Source: Tieghemiomyces parasiticus
Taxonomy: Eukaryota > Kickxellomycota > Dimargaritomycetes > Dimargaritales > Dimargaritaceae
Assembly: GCA_027575765.1 (NCBI GenBank)
Contig: JANBPT010000223.1
Span: 1-53,409, forward strand
Reading direction: 5' to 3'
DNA: 53,409 nucleotides
Positions 30,845-41,265 of the stretch are shown here, piece by piece (position 1 is the stretch's first letter; each line of letters begins with the position of its first letter). Under the pieces are notes generated by a model. It did not search any database. It was given only the letters and a program-made list of their open reading frames with translations, and was not told the origin of the DNA. A program made the translations under genes and the position numbers.

Positions 30845-32956
30845 GGTGACGGGTAAGAGGAGGTGGGGTTGGCGGTCGGAAAGGTGGGCTTGGCAGGTAT
30901 GTTGGTTGTAGTTGTACGGGGGTTTCCAAATAAAAGACTACGACTAGAGTGGAATGAGAATAAGCGCTTCGGGCAGGGGCGCGAAGGAAATACCGTATGT
31001 CTGGTGGAATCAGTAGTAGGGGGGGGGTCGGAAGGCACTAAGTTGGCCAGGAACCAAGTCACGCTGACCGAGCCCCTAAGGTTCACTACAACGCCGAGGA
31101 CGGGCGGGCGCGGCCAAGTGTTGAACCTCCTGACGTAGGGACTCTGAATAACACTGGTCCGCTGTTACCTCCCCTTCCTCCTCCAGTCACAGGTGACTAG
31201 AATTCACCCGCCTTCATTTTTCTACGCCTACGGGGGAGCAAGATACCATGTTAATTAATCCTACCACAATTATCCGAAGGAGTGGCGTATAGAGAAATCC
31301 ATCCCCCCCCGAACGAATTTCACGCCATTTCTATCGAGGCACCCACCATTCCACAGCCCTCACCTCTCTGGTTAAAACCCTCTACGTCCCTACCGTATGC
31401 ACGACCTGAGCTTTAAAGGACCTGTGTATAAAATGACCACATTTTCGGTCCGAGTTCGGGCTATTTAGGCTCCACAACGGCGGACCAATTACACCCCTTC
31501 AATATCCTAGGCTATCCAAGCCCTGGCCTCCGTACTAAAGGCTACTTTAAACTTATCATCACGGGAAATCCAAGACCCATGCATGATGGCAGCAGCGATG
31601 CTACTGCCTAGCCGACCAAGTACAACTGGTCAGTGTAAGTCACAGGCAAAATAAATGTATTAATGGGATCGATCCGCTTGTGCGGGGGTTCCCTTGCCAA
31701 CGTAGTCATCAGGAAGTAAATGTAGTGTCGATGTTCCGCATGGTGCCTATTGAAGAAAAGGGGGATCTAGTAGTGTAGTAGGATTTTAGATAGGAGGGCA
31801 CCTTTCAAATAGGGTCAGAATTGGTGGATGTTGATGTCGGAGAAGGAGCAGACGTCGGCTGATCTAATCTAGGCAGTATCAAATTGCTGCTACGGGGTGG
31901 TGACGAACCATCATCCATTTATCGCAAAGCAAGGGTTATCGGATACACGTTGGTCATTTGTATATTATAATTAAGTCGGTCGCGGACTCAGGAGGCCACC
32001 TAGTGAGATTGTCGGTATGGTGGGTAATTCATCTGGCCGGCTGCTAAAAGGGTGGGCAATGATAGTTCGTCGGTTAGAACTGTCCTTAGGGACCACCACC
32101 CCCGGACACCTAATCGTTGGCAAGAAGCCCGGTTGCGTCGGCGGTGATGGTAGGGTGTCCCTTCCCCAGAAAGGTGAGGTGTGAGGGGGGGGGGAATGAG
32201 GCACCCACCCCTACACCCCACAGTAGCGACTAATGGACTCACCACTGGCGCAGGAGGTCCTGCTGTCATATGCTGTAGGTGATAAACTTTCGATAAAACA
32301 AGGGCTTGCTTGCATGGAGATCACTGCAGCCATGAAGTGCGTTAAGGGTACCATCCTCCCAGCGGGTCGGTCCATACCCCGTCTCGCCACCCTACTCTAC
32401 TACTCTGGTAATATGTACACCAAATTTCCGCCTATCGACCGTCTTCCTCTGAGGTGTTCAACTGGAGGCATGCGCCTGCGGAATGTCTGCGAGTCGGAGG
32501 TAAAAGGCATCGGCCGACTGACGCGGCCCTCAATACACTGCTTGTGAATGGCTATCGCCTTAATTCCCTTCCAGCTGCATTGATCTGCAGGATAAAAAAT
32601 AAAGAGTATGCCTAAAGGCATCATGATGGTTACCGAGAGGAGAGCAGTGGCGCACTAGCTGTCCACTTATGGCCTTATTCAGAAAGTAGAGGACGGCCTC
32701 TATCCGATTCGCAAGATACGACGAGGGGGGAGGGAATACACCTCTCACTTGTGTGGTTATCCGTGGAATATAAAACTGGCTTACTCATCCACGATCCCGC
32801 CGTGAACTGTCTGTCGGTTCTATCCTGATCGTCTTACCTCGTTCAATCGAGAAGCCCTACTTTTCCTTGTCTATACTACCGACGGTTCGATTTAGCGGCA
32901 CCCAAATCAGCCCGAGTACTTGACGCCCTTCACACATTCCCTCGTATTAGATCAAC
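30845..32956. other. Divergent intergenic region, DUF726 gene / acyl-CoA synthetase gene
   Basis: 2.1 kb between two genes transcribed away from each other. Small frames (for example 32233-32547 plus, 104 codons from an ATG) show no known domain. A TATAAAA at 32769-32775 lies 188 bp before the synthetase ATG. Otherwise I see nothing specific. Confidence 0.45.
32769..32775 (+). promoter_or_regulatory. Possible TATA box of acyl-CoA synthetase gene
   Basis: TATAAAA is 182-188 bp before the ATG at 32957, about the same spacing as the TATATAAA of DPBB copy 3. Inferred from sequence and position only. Confidence 0.35.
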
Positions 32957-35184
32957 ATGATTTTGAAGTCCTTCATAGACCCTATCGTCATCCCCGAGGT
33001 GGACGTGGCCGCTTTCCTAATTGATACCATCGACCAGTCCCCGTACTGGCAGGACCCGCAACGCCCGGTCTACATAGATGCCAAAACGGGCGAGACTGTA
33101 ACGATCGGTGAGTTGGTCTCCAACGCAACCGCCATCGCCTCCGGTTGGCAAAATGTGGCCCGACTGCCTAGGGGTGCCGTCGTCGCGCTCCTATCACCCA
33201 ACGATGTAAGTCAGTCCATCGCCCACATATCCTGCCAATCCTTTTTACAGCTGTCTACCCCCACGTGACTGATGGTGGTGGACGTATCTGATCATTCGTG
33301 CGCAACACGACAGTGAGGTGGCATGTCCACCTTTCTTAAATAACAGCTTAATCTTCTTGCGAACCCACTTTAAAAGCTGTTCGCTGGCGGTGTGCTTGTT
33401 GTACTAATCAACCGGCCGTCTTCGGCTTGAAGATTCTGGAAACCCGCTGCACCCTTCCCGCCTTATAATTCTCTATGCGTTCCCCTGCTTGAAAAAACAA
33501 ACAAAAACCATGCTAACTCCAAAACCCGCACTGTGATGCCACCTTCTATCATCAATTGTCCACTCGAGGTTCACTACGCGGTGGCTCTATTGAGTGTGAC
33601 GTTGGCCGGGGGCATGGCCACCCCAGTCAATCCGGCATTTACTGTAGATGAGTTGGTCCACCAACTCAAGGATTCGGGCACAACCTTCATCGTCGCGGAC
33701 AGAGATTTCCTGGAAATAGCAGGTCAGGCGGCCTCCAAAGTCGGTATCGCAGCCAGTAATATCCTGGCTCTACAACCGCACCGTCACAGCACGTCCACCA
33801 AGAGCCTTTACGACCTCCGCTGCGACCGACCCTTCCGACGTCTCTCGCTGCACCGGGATGAAGTCCACACCACGACCGCCTACCTCTGTTATTCTTCGGG
33901 CACTACAGGTAGATAACTAACGACTGTGGTCCTTTTTCCTAGGGATCATTATTGCCATCCCAATGGAAGGCGTTGTCAGCCTTTGGAAATCGCATATCCT
34001 CCATCGGTGTAAAAACCTTATTAGCTATTCACTTCAATTCCCTCCCACCTCGCCCTGCTGTTCTCCGTGGTCGTGCCGATACTCTCCTAGGCCGCTCCAA
34101 GGGCGTCGAAACCACTCACTATAACGTGGTCGCCAACGCCTGTCAGGTCCGCACCTTTAATAGGCTTATGACGAGCGTCCAAGACGACAGGTGCTGGATT
34201 GGTATTCTGCCTTTCTACCATATTTACGGCTTGCACACCCTGCTGCACCTCAACCTCGTACAGGGCTGTCCGGTCGTGTCTATGCGCAAGTTCGACATGC
34301 TTAATTTCTTGGAGTCGGTACCAAAGTACCGCATCAACTATGCTCATCTGGTACCGCCCATTATTCTGTGGCTACTTAGGCATCCCGCCGTCAAGGGCCA
34401 CGATCTCTCTTCGCTAGTCGGCATAACGTGCGGGGCTGCGCCTCTGCCCCTGGCCTTGGCCAAAGAGTTCGGCCACAGATTCTCTTCCATTGCGCTTACT
34501 GAGGGCTACGGTATGACAGAATTGTCACCCGTGAGTCATCTGGCCCCGCGCGAAAGTAGGTACATCAATTCCATTGGCGTCCTCATACCCAATACGGAGG
34601 CCAGATTTGTAGATGATAACGGGCGGGTGCTGGGTTACAACCAGACGGGTGAGCTGTGTATCCGCGGCCCGCAAGTGATGAAGGGGTACCTCAACAACCC
34701 TGAGGCGACTCGGGCCACCATTGACTGCAAGGGGTTTTTGCACACGGGCGACGTGGGCCACGTCAATGAGGACGGGTACTTTTTTATTTCCGACCGCAAA
34801 AAGGAATTGATCAAGTACAAAGGGTTCCAGGTCGCGCCCGCTGAACTCGAGGCGTTAGTTATTACCCACCCGCAAGTCCAGGACGTGGCGGTCATTGGTA
34901 TGCATGACCACGAACACGTCACCGAAGTGCCCAAGGCCTTTGTCGTGTCAGCTGATCCGTCTTCGGTCCGGACCGAAGTCGAGCAGAGAACACTGGCCGC
35001 CGACATTGTGCAGTTCGTCAACTGCCGAGTCGCTAACCACAAGCGGCTGCGGGGCGGGGTGGAATTTGTCTCGGAGATCCCGAGATCCGCCACGGGTAAG
35101 ATTCTGCGGCGGGTCCTGCGCAACCGAGAGCAGACCAATGCCAAGAGGCTCGGTTCCTCTGGAACGCTGCGCGCGCAGCTTTGA
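32957..35184 (+). CDS. AMP-dependent acyl-CoA synthetase, 4-coumarate-CoA-ligase-like
   Basis: Three exons, 32957-33205, 33569-33908 and 34091-35184, encode 560 aa. Intron 1 is GTAAGT...CGAG (phase 0); intron 2 begins GTAGAT and ends CCTAG (phase 1). Splicing rebuilds two conserved blocks: SPNDVHYAVALLSVTLAGG across junction 1 and the P-loop-like YSSGTTGRSKGVETTH across junction 2. The enzyme adenylates a carboxylic acid and transfers it to CoA. Also visible are LPFYHIYGL, TEGYGMTELSP, the A8 hinge HTGDVGHVNEDGYFFISDRK with the basic KKELIKYKGFQVAP block, and the catalytic Lys in RSATGKILRR. The protein ends AQL, loosely like a peroxisomal PTS1 but without the basic middle residue. The substrate (medium-chain, aryl or other acid) cannot be read from the sequence. 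Confidence 0.93.
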
Positions 35185-35687
35185 TTTATGGCTTCCGCCT
35201 TCTACTTGGGTAGTACTTTCTCCCCTTTTTGTGATCATTGGTGTCTGGATAAATTGCTCAACTCTAGGTGCCAGTCGAAACTAATTGGGTCAAGGGTTTT
35301 TTTTTAAAGTCAAGTGCAGTAGCGCAGGCCCCAAAACCTAGGGGGTGTGCGTTGGGAAAGTTGTCCGTCGTTCGGGCGAAGGGGATGGCGGGCGGCGTGG
35401 GTGAGAGGGTCCTTAGGGTTTGTGCACTCAAGAGTGTGACCGACCCTGGCCGGCTGTAGAGACTGTCATTGTTCACACTCAGCCATGTCTCGGACTGGTG
35501 GCAGCAGGTTTGCCCCGTATAACCCAGGTTTCGAACGAACAAATCACCAACCGTTTATCATCGGTTCGCATTATTCGCCTGCCAAAGCTAGTTCGTGTCC
35601 CATTCGTCCTTAAACAGCCCAACTCTCGCATCTCATCTTTCGACTGCCGCTTCCATCCCACCGCACTCACAACCGCCGGAGTCCGAG
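35185..35687. other. Intergenic region before coiled-coil gene
   Basis: About 500 bp; no gene. The frame of the downstream gene is open back to 35595 but only from a GTG, so the ATG at 35688 is preferred. Confidence 0.5.
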
Positions 35688-38600
35688 ATGAGTACATTCC
35701 CACCCGCCGCCGGTGGTGACACCGCCGCGTCCCTTAAGAAAAAGAACATTGCCCTCGCCGCCAAGCTGCAAAGCGCACTCCGTACCCAGAAGCAAAAGGA
35801 GGACGAGTCCCAAGCTACCATCGCAAGCCTTCAAAAGCAATTGGATGCCATCACCTTGGAACGCGATGGACTGCGCGCCGCCCCTACCACCGAAACCGCC
35901 CTGCCTGCTGCTACGGATGCCGCGGCGTCGACTACTGTCGACCTCCAGAACCAGTTGGCAACCTTACGTACCGAGTACGACAACCTACAGACGAAGTACA
36001 GCACCGCATCTAGTAAGGCTGCGGCCATGGTGGAGCAGCTAACGGCTGCGAAGGCAGAGGCCGAAGCCCAGGCCACCACGGCCCAGCGGACGGCCGCGGA
36101 GTTCCAGGGGCAGCTAGACGCCCTCCGCGCCGAGCTTGGCGAGCTGAAGATGGCCCATACCGACGCTGCCCAGCAGTCCGCGTCGGATTTACAAATTCAA
36201 GGCGAAACGCTCCGCGGAGAGCGCGACGATTATGAGCAAAAGTACCGGGCAGCCGAGCGAGCCAACGCTGACCTTGAGGCCCAGCTGGAGCAATCCCGGA
36301 GCGAAGCGCAGGCCCAGTCTGTGGCCGTGTCTGGGGTCCAGGGGCAGCTCGAAACCGTCCGGCAGGAACGTGACGGGCTGCGGGCCGCTTTAGATACTGC
36401 AAAGGCCGAAGCCGAATCGGCCCGAAGCCGTAGGGAGGAACTCGAGCGGGCCAAGGATGAAGCCGAGGCTAAAATTGCACCACTCCACCAGACGGTCGCT
36501 AGCCTCGAGAGTCAACTGGAGGAGACTCACCGTGATTTCAAGGAGATGCGCACCAAACTACAGACCGCCGAGCAGGACCGTGCCGACCTTCAGGACCAAG
36601 TCCAGCAGCTCGAGGTGACCAAATCAGGCACCGAAGCCGAGCTTTTGACTGCCCAGCAGGCGACCGCCGAGCTCCACAACCAGCTCGAGGCCCTCCGGCA
36701 TGAGCGAGACGAGCTACGGGCCACCCACGACCAGGCCGCCATTGCAGCACGCCAGGCCACCGAGGACCTTGAAGCTCAGCTGGTCACTATCCGGGCCGAG
36801 CAGAACGAATTGCAAACCAACTACGAGGCAACCCAGCAAAGTGCCGCTGACCTGCAGTCCCAGCTCGCGGCCGCCGAGTCCGAGGCCGGGGTACAGGCCA
36901 CCGCGGCCCGCCAGACTGCTGCTGAGCTTCAAGAACAACTGGCGACCCTGGGTGCGGAACAGGAAGAGTTGCAATCCAAATACCAGGCCGCGGTAACTAA
37001 GGCTGAAGCGCACGCGCAAGCGCTGGAAGCCGCCAAGGCAGAGGCCGAGTCTCGGGCTGCCGCCGCCGAACAGTCTGCTACGGACCTCCAGCAGCAATTA
37101 GGTACCATGGCCCGCGACGGGGACACCCTACGCGCTCAACTCGAGGCCGCCGAGCAGGCGAACGCTGGCCTTGCACGTCAGGTGGAGGAGGCTCAGACCA
37201 CTACCCAGGCCAGCGTGGTGGCCATCCAACAAACCAACGCCGAGCTACAAGAGCAGCTGTCTACCCTACGCCAGGAATGTGACTCGCTACGTACTCGATC
37301 CACCACCGCCGAACAGGCCCAAGCTGAACTCCAAGGGGAGCTCGAGACCTCCCGGGCAGAGGTCGAAGCAAACGTAGGCGCAGCGCGCCAGGAGACCGCT
37401 GACCTGCAGGGCCAACTCGACGCACTCCGACACCGCCACGACGAACTATCGTCAAACCAGGAAGCGGCCACCGCCGAGACCCTGGCCGCCCAACAGACTG
37501 CCGCCGAGCTACAGACCCAGTTGGACTCGCTACGCCTCGAATGTGACGAGCTGCGCACCGCCCGCGACGCGGCCACCACCGAGACCGCCAGCAGTCAGCA
37601 GGCCGTGGTTGACCTACAACACCAACTGGAGACCCTTCGCCGCGAACAGGCGGAATTACAAACACAGCACGAAGTCGATGAGAAATCGGCCCGCAAACTC
37701 ACTACCGCGGCGGAGGAGCGGGCCCGGGATCTGGAGGCGGCAAAGCTGGCGGCGGCCAACCTGCAGCAGCAGCTGGAGACGCTCCAAGCGGAACGCGACG
37801 AACTGCGCCTGACGCATGACGCCGCTGCCATGGCTGCCCAGACGACCACCACGGAGCTGCAATCCCAGTTGAATATCTTGCGCGCCGAACGAGAGAAGAT
37901 GAACGCGGCCCGCGAGACTGCCGTGGCTGACGCCATCGCCGCACAGCGGACGAGCTCGGATCTAGAAGTCCAATTGACGGCCCTCCGGGCTGAACTGGCC
38001 GATCTACACGGTCGGCATGGAGACGCTGGGGAGGCCACTATGGCGGCTGAGGCCCGCATCCAGGCTCTCGAAAAGATTAAGACCGATGTGACGGCGGAGG
38101 CTGAAGCCGCTCGACAGACTGCAGCCGAATTCCAGTCTCAGCTGGCCACCCTTCAGGGCGAGTACGACGGACTACAGGCGGCTCAGGAGGCTGCCGGCGT
38201 TGCCGCCCAAAAGACTGCCGGGGAGTTGGGTGCCCAATATGATGAACTTCGCGCCAAGTACGACGCACTCCAAGTGGCCCAGACCACCGCCGATTCCGAG
38301 ATGACAGCGGCCCGTGAGGCCGCTCAGCGTCTGAGGGAGGAACTCGATGGCACCAGAGAACAGTCTACCGTAGAAATCCGGGTGGCCCAGCAGGCTGTGG
38401 CGGAGGCACACGCTGAACGTGACGCCCTCCGACGTGAGAACGAGGACCTACGTGTGAGCCACCAGACCACCAATGACACCGCCACCGCGGCGCTACAAAC
38501 CCAGCTTGAATCCTTGCGCCGCGAGAATGATGAATTGCGCGCACAGTACGAGGCGGTCGCGGCCAAGGCGGAGGTCGCACAAACAAACGCCTCGGCAGCG

Positions 38601-39590
38601 GAGCGCCGTGCCCAACAGTTGGCAGACCAGACGGCGACCGCCGAGTCCCGGTGGAAGGCCGAGCGCGCGGATCTCCAGGCCCAGGTCTCCCAGCAACAGG
38701 CCGAGGCCCCTGCCGTTTCCATTCCAGCCTCGTCGGACGCGGAGGTCACCCGGCTGCGACAGGACCTGGCCCATGCTACATCGCAGGTAGCCGAACTCAA
38801 GAAGCGAAACATTGAGTTCCAGGCGAAGCACAGGGCTGCCCAGCGCGAGCTGGCTAACCGCAAGACTCAAGGGGGGAGTGTGGGGAACACCAGCCCCGGC
38901 CGCGCCCTTAGTCCCACCCAGGCGGCCTCTAGCCCGCGCGCTCGGACTATGCTCCAGAATCGTCGGACCTCCACGCCTTCTTCGCCGGCGCTACCGAGCC
39001 TCCGCTCGACCTCCCCGCCGTCCCCCACTGTGCCGGCCTTCGCACCTGACGAGTCGACCAGTATCGCGGCCGTACTGCAAGGCTCACCGGTGGCCACCGT
39101 CGACGTTGTCGAACAGGTCATTCCATCCGAACCGTTAGAACCCACCTCTCCTCCCCCAGCCGCAGTTTCAGCCCGGAGCCCTGTAGCGGGTAACATGCTC
39201 CCGCCACCCCCACGGAATGGCAAGGTCATCCGGAACCGCACCACCGACCAACGCCTGCCTCTGGCCGAGCTGGACCGTATCACCAACGCAGCCGGTCACA
39301 GCGGGCCGTTTGACGCGCCGGCATTGCAGTCCACTTCCGTCAACGAACGGTCACTGGATGGTGGTACTCCACATGAGACTAAGCTGGCGCCGACTTTGCA
39401 GCCCGAGGATATATTTACCCCGGCCGACCCGTACAACCGTCCGGGACCGCCGACTACCCACACTGCCGTAACAGAAACGGACCCGGCCGCTTCCCATGGC
39501 CACGGCAATTTACCCAGTACATATGTGACCGGGCCGCACCTGCTCTATAACTGTCCTATCTGTAAGGACCGCCCAACATTTGTGCTCTAG
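35688..39590 (+). CDS. Giant coiled-coil protein with C-terminal CPxC tail, function unknown
   Basis: A single exon of 1300 aa. Residues of about 15-1060 form an almost unbroken Ala/Gln/Glu/Leu-rich coiled coil built from imperfect repeats of the type LQxQLxxLRxExDEL. Two adjacent units near the middle are each exactly 35 residues (five heptads): LQGQLDALRHRHDELS... and LQTQLDSLRLECDELR.... Residues 1060-1300 are Ser/Pro-rich and low in structure, with a basic NRTTDQRLPLAELDRITN segment. The protein ends in YNCPICKDRPTFVL. No motor, membrane, GRIP or other known domain is recognised. Such proteins are often labelled Uso1- or SMC-like, but the SMC head and Uso1 armadillo domain are absent. A structural, tethering or cytoskeletal scaffold role is inference. 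It is convergent with the next gene, only 111 bp away. Confidence 0.85.
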   Translation: MSTFPPAAGGDTAASLKKKNIALAAKLQSALRTQKQKEDESQATIASLQKQLDAITLERDGLRAAPTTETALPAATDAAASTTVDLQNQLATLRTEYDNLQTKYSTASSKAAAMVEQLTAAKAEAEAQATTAQRTAAEFQGQLDALRAELGELKMAHTDAAQQSASDLQIQGETLRGERDDYEQKYRAAERANADLEAQLEQSRSEAQAQSVAVSGVQGQLETVRQERDGLRAALDTAKAEAESARSRREELERAKDEAEAKIAPLHQTVASLESQLEETHRDFKEMRTKLQTAEQDRADLQDQVQQLEVTKSGTEAELLTAQQATAELHNQLEALRHERDELRATHDQAAIAARQATEDLEAQLVTIRAEQNELQTNYEATQQSAADLQSQLAAAESEAGVQATAARQTAAELQEQLATLGAEQEELQSKYQAAVTKAEAHAQALEAAKAEAESRAAAAEQSATDLQQQLGTMARDGDTLRAQLEAAEQANAGLARQVEEAQTTTQASVVAIQQTNAELQEQLSTLRQECDSLRTRSTTAEQAQAELQGELETSRAEVEANVGAARQETADLQGQLDALRHRHDELSSNQEAATAETLAAQQTAAELQTQLDSLRLECDELRTARDAATTETASSQQAVVDLQHQLETLRREQAELQTQHEVDEKSARKLTTAAEERARDLEAAKLAAANLQQQLETLQAERDELRLTHDAAAMAAQTTTTELQSQLNILRAEREKMNAARETAVADAIAAQRTSSDLEVQLTALRAELADLHGRHGDAGEATMAAEARIQALEKIKTDVTAEAEAARQTAAEFQSQLATLQGEYDGLQAAQEAAGVAAQKTAGELGAQYDELRAKYDALQVAQTTADSEMTAAREAAQRLREELDGTREQSTVEIRVAQQAVAEAHAERDALRRENEDLRVSHQTTNDTATAALQTQLESLRRENDELRAQYEAVAAKAEVAQTNASAAERRAQQLADQTATAESRWKAERADLQAQVSQQQAEAPAVSIPASSDAEVTRLRQDLAHATSQVAELKKRNIEFQAKHRAAQRELANRKTQGGSVGNTSPGRALSPTQAASSPRARTMLQNRRTSTPSSPALPSLRSTSPPSPTVPAFAPDESTSIAAVLQGSPVATVDVVEQVIPSEPLEPTSPPPAAVSARSPVAGNMLPPPPRNGKVIRNRTTDQRLPLAELDRITNAAGHSGPFDAPALQSTSVNERSLDGGTPHETKLAPTLQPEDIFTPADPYNRPGPPTTHTAVTETDPAASHGHGNLPSTYVTGPHLLYNCPICKDRPTFVL

Positions 39591-39701
39591 ACACCAAGGC
39601 GGCCATTTTCCTTCCTGCTGATCAGTCCATATTGGATGCGCTTTCTCTTCCATTACCGAGATTTACTTATAAAAATACAAAGTACTTGACGAATGAGGCA
39701 G

Positions 39702-40784
39702 CTAGCGCGACTTGAGCATGTCCAAGGTCTGTAGAGACCGGTAGAGCAGCTGGCTGACTGTTTGGAACTGGTCGAGGGACTGCACGGACCGCACCGTCGC
39801 GAGCGAATCCTGGAGGTTATCTGTGGCCGTCACGACCTTCGCCGTCGTGGCCTGCATGGAATGCTGGTCGAGGGTGGCCGTTGGAGGAGCAGAAATCGGC
39901 CGTGGCAATCGGTTACTAGGCTGTGGGGAGGGACATACCGGCGGAGGGTCCCGGCATTGGCGTTGAGTGGGTAAAACTCAGGGCCTTATGCTGAATATAT
40001 AAGGCGGGCTTCGCTTTGCACCACTTACCTTGTCGTCGACAATCTTGGGCACCCGTCGTTTAGTCAGCCGGTGGACGTACCCTAGGGCGAGGGTGTACTC
40101 CTGGGGGACGGTGGCGAGCAGGCGTGGGAGAACGTGGATGACCTTGCGGGATTTACGCTGGATACCAGCATCGGCGACTTCCTCACCGGGCCGAGCGGGG
40201 GCGGCCTGGCCGGATCCGCCACCACTGTGGGGTAGTATGCCACTGAAAAGGGAACTCCGCCGTGAGGGTGCGATGATTGTATCGAGTGTGGACGTCCAGA
40301 CCGTAGGCGACAGCAGGGCGCCGGCGTTGCGGGGCAGGGATAAGTTGGTGAGGGACTGATTGAGCGCGGCGAGGGACGTGGAGAAGGGTGCGGTGGGATG
40401 ACCCAAAGTGTGAGGAGGCGGGGAGCCGGGGCTAGTCGGGAGGTTGGTGGTCTGGGCACGGCGACATATGGACGATGACGAGGGCATATACGCGCCGGAC
40501 GGTAAGGGGCCCAGGGAACCTGCCACGCTGACGGGCCGAGGTCGCGTGGTGGTAGTACGCCGGCGACCGGTCAGACGTCGGCTATGGCTGCCGATGCCGA
40601 TACCGCCCAGGCGATCGTCCGGGCTCTGAAAGAGCGGTAGGGGCCGGCCAACGTGGGCAGGCGGGAGGCCCAGTGGGCTACGTGGGTAGTGCGATGGCGG
40701 CGGCGACCGCGCTGGCGTACCGGTTACTGCCGGCTCCTGTAGGGCGGCGGCTGATAAGGTAAGTGACGGCCGAGAGCGAGCCAT
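39702..40784 (-). CDS. Ser/Pro-rich protein with short C-terminal helical domain, unrecognised
   Basis: Two minus-strand exons, 40784-40029 and 39920-39702, encode 324 aa. The phase-0 intron has a GTAAGT donor and a CTCCCCACAG acceptor. The start is the ATG of MARSRPSLTL; the frame is open upstream without a good ATG. The first ~200 residues are basic, Ser/Thr/Pro-rich and probably disordered, with RRTTTT and several SP/TP sites. A short helical stretch near 150-160 (LAALNQSLTNLSL) and the end (KSRKVIHVLPRLLATVP..; then heptad-like LQDSLATVRSVQSLDQFQTVSQLLYRSL) look conserved in character. The pattern suggests a cell-cycle or spindle-associated small protein, but no family was recognised. It is divergent from the Rab escort gene across 481 bp. 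Confidence 0.7.
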
Positions 40785-41265
40785 GTTGACGGAGAAGTGA
40801 AGACTTACAGGCGGGGAGAAACAAGAAGAAACTGAAGACAATGGGGAAGGGTCGGAGTTAGGAAGCGGATGACTCACACAGGAGGCGCACGGGTAGGGTG
40901 CGGAATCAAAAAGCGCGGCACAAATGGAGTGACTCCGTCGATTCTGTGGAGCCTCCCTACTGACTTCCTGAAGCTGTCGACGTTTGGTAATGAGAATATA
41001 GAGTGAGGCGAGGGTATTCAGGTCCGGGTTACTGACCGGTTGTGAGGGATGTTGCCGTTGTGAGTTGCCTAACCGTACTCTCTCCACCAGTGGTTTTCAC
41101 CGGACGCTGGGCTTGTACATCTGGGTTCGCTAACGATAAGGTTTCGTCCATTACCTTTTGCTCTCATAGACTAGCCCCAATCGCATTGTTACGGACGTCT
41201 TCACCTGGCGATATCCGAATCGCATACGAGCCCCACTCCCTTAGGTCGCACCTTAGATTTCTGCT
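40785..41265. promoter_or_regulatory. Divergent promoter region (unknown gene / Rab escort protein)
   Basis: 481 bp separate the two start codons on opposite strands, so both promoters must lie here. No TATA box or other specific element is evident. Confidence 0.4.

Noticed and set aside
32233..32547. 104-codon plus-strand frame from an ATG
   Set aside because: No domain, signal peptide or codon bias; similar frames arise by chance in this DNA.
35170..35184. Peroxisomal targeting signal at the end of the acyl-CoA synthetase (AQL)
   Set aside because: The middle residue is Gln rather than a basic residue, so it is not a standard PTS1; kept only as a remark.
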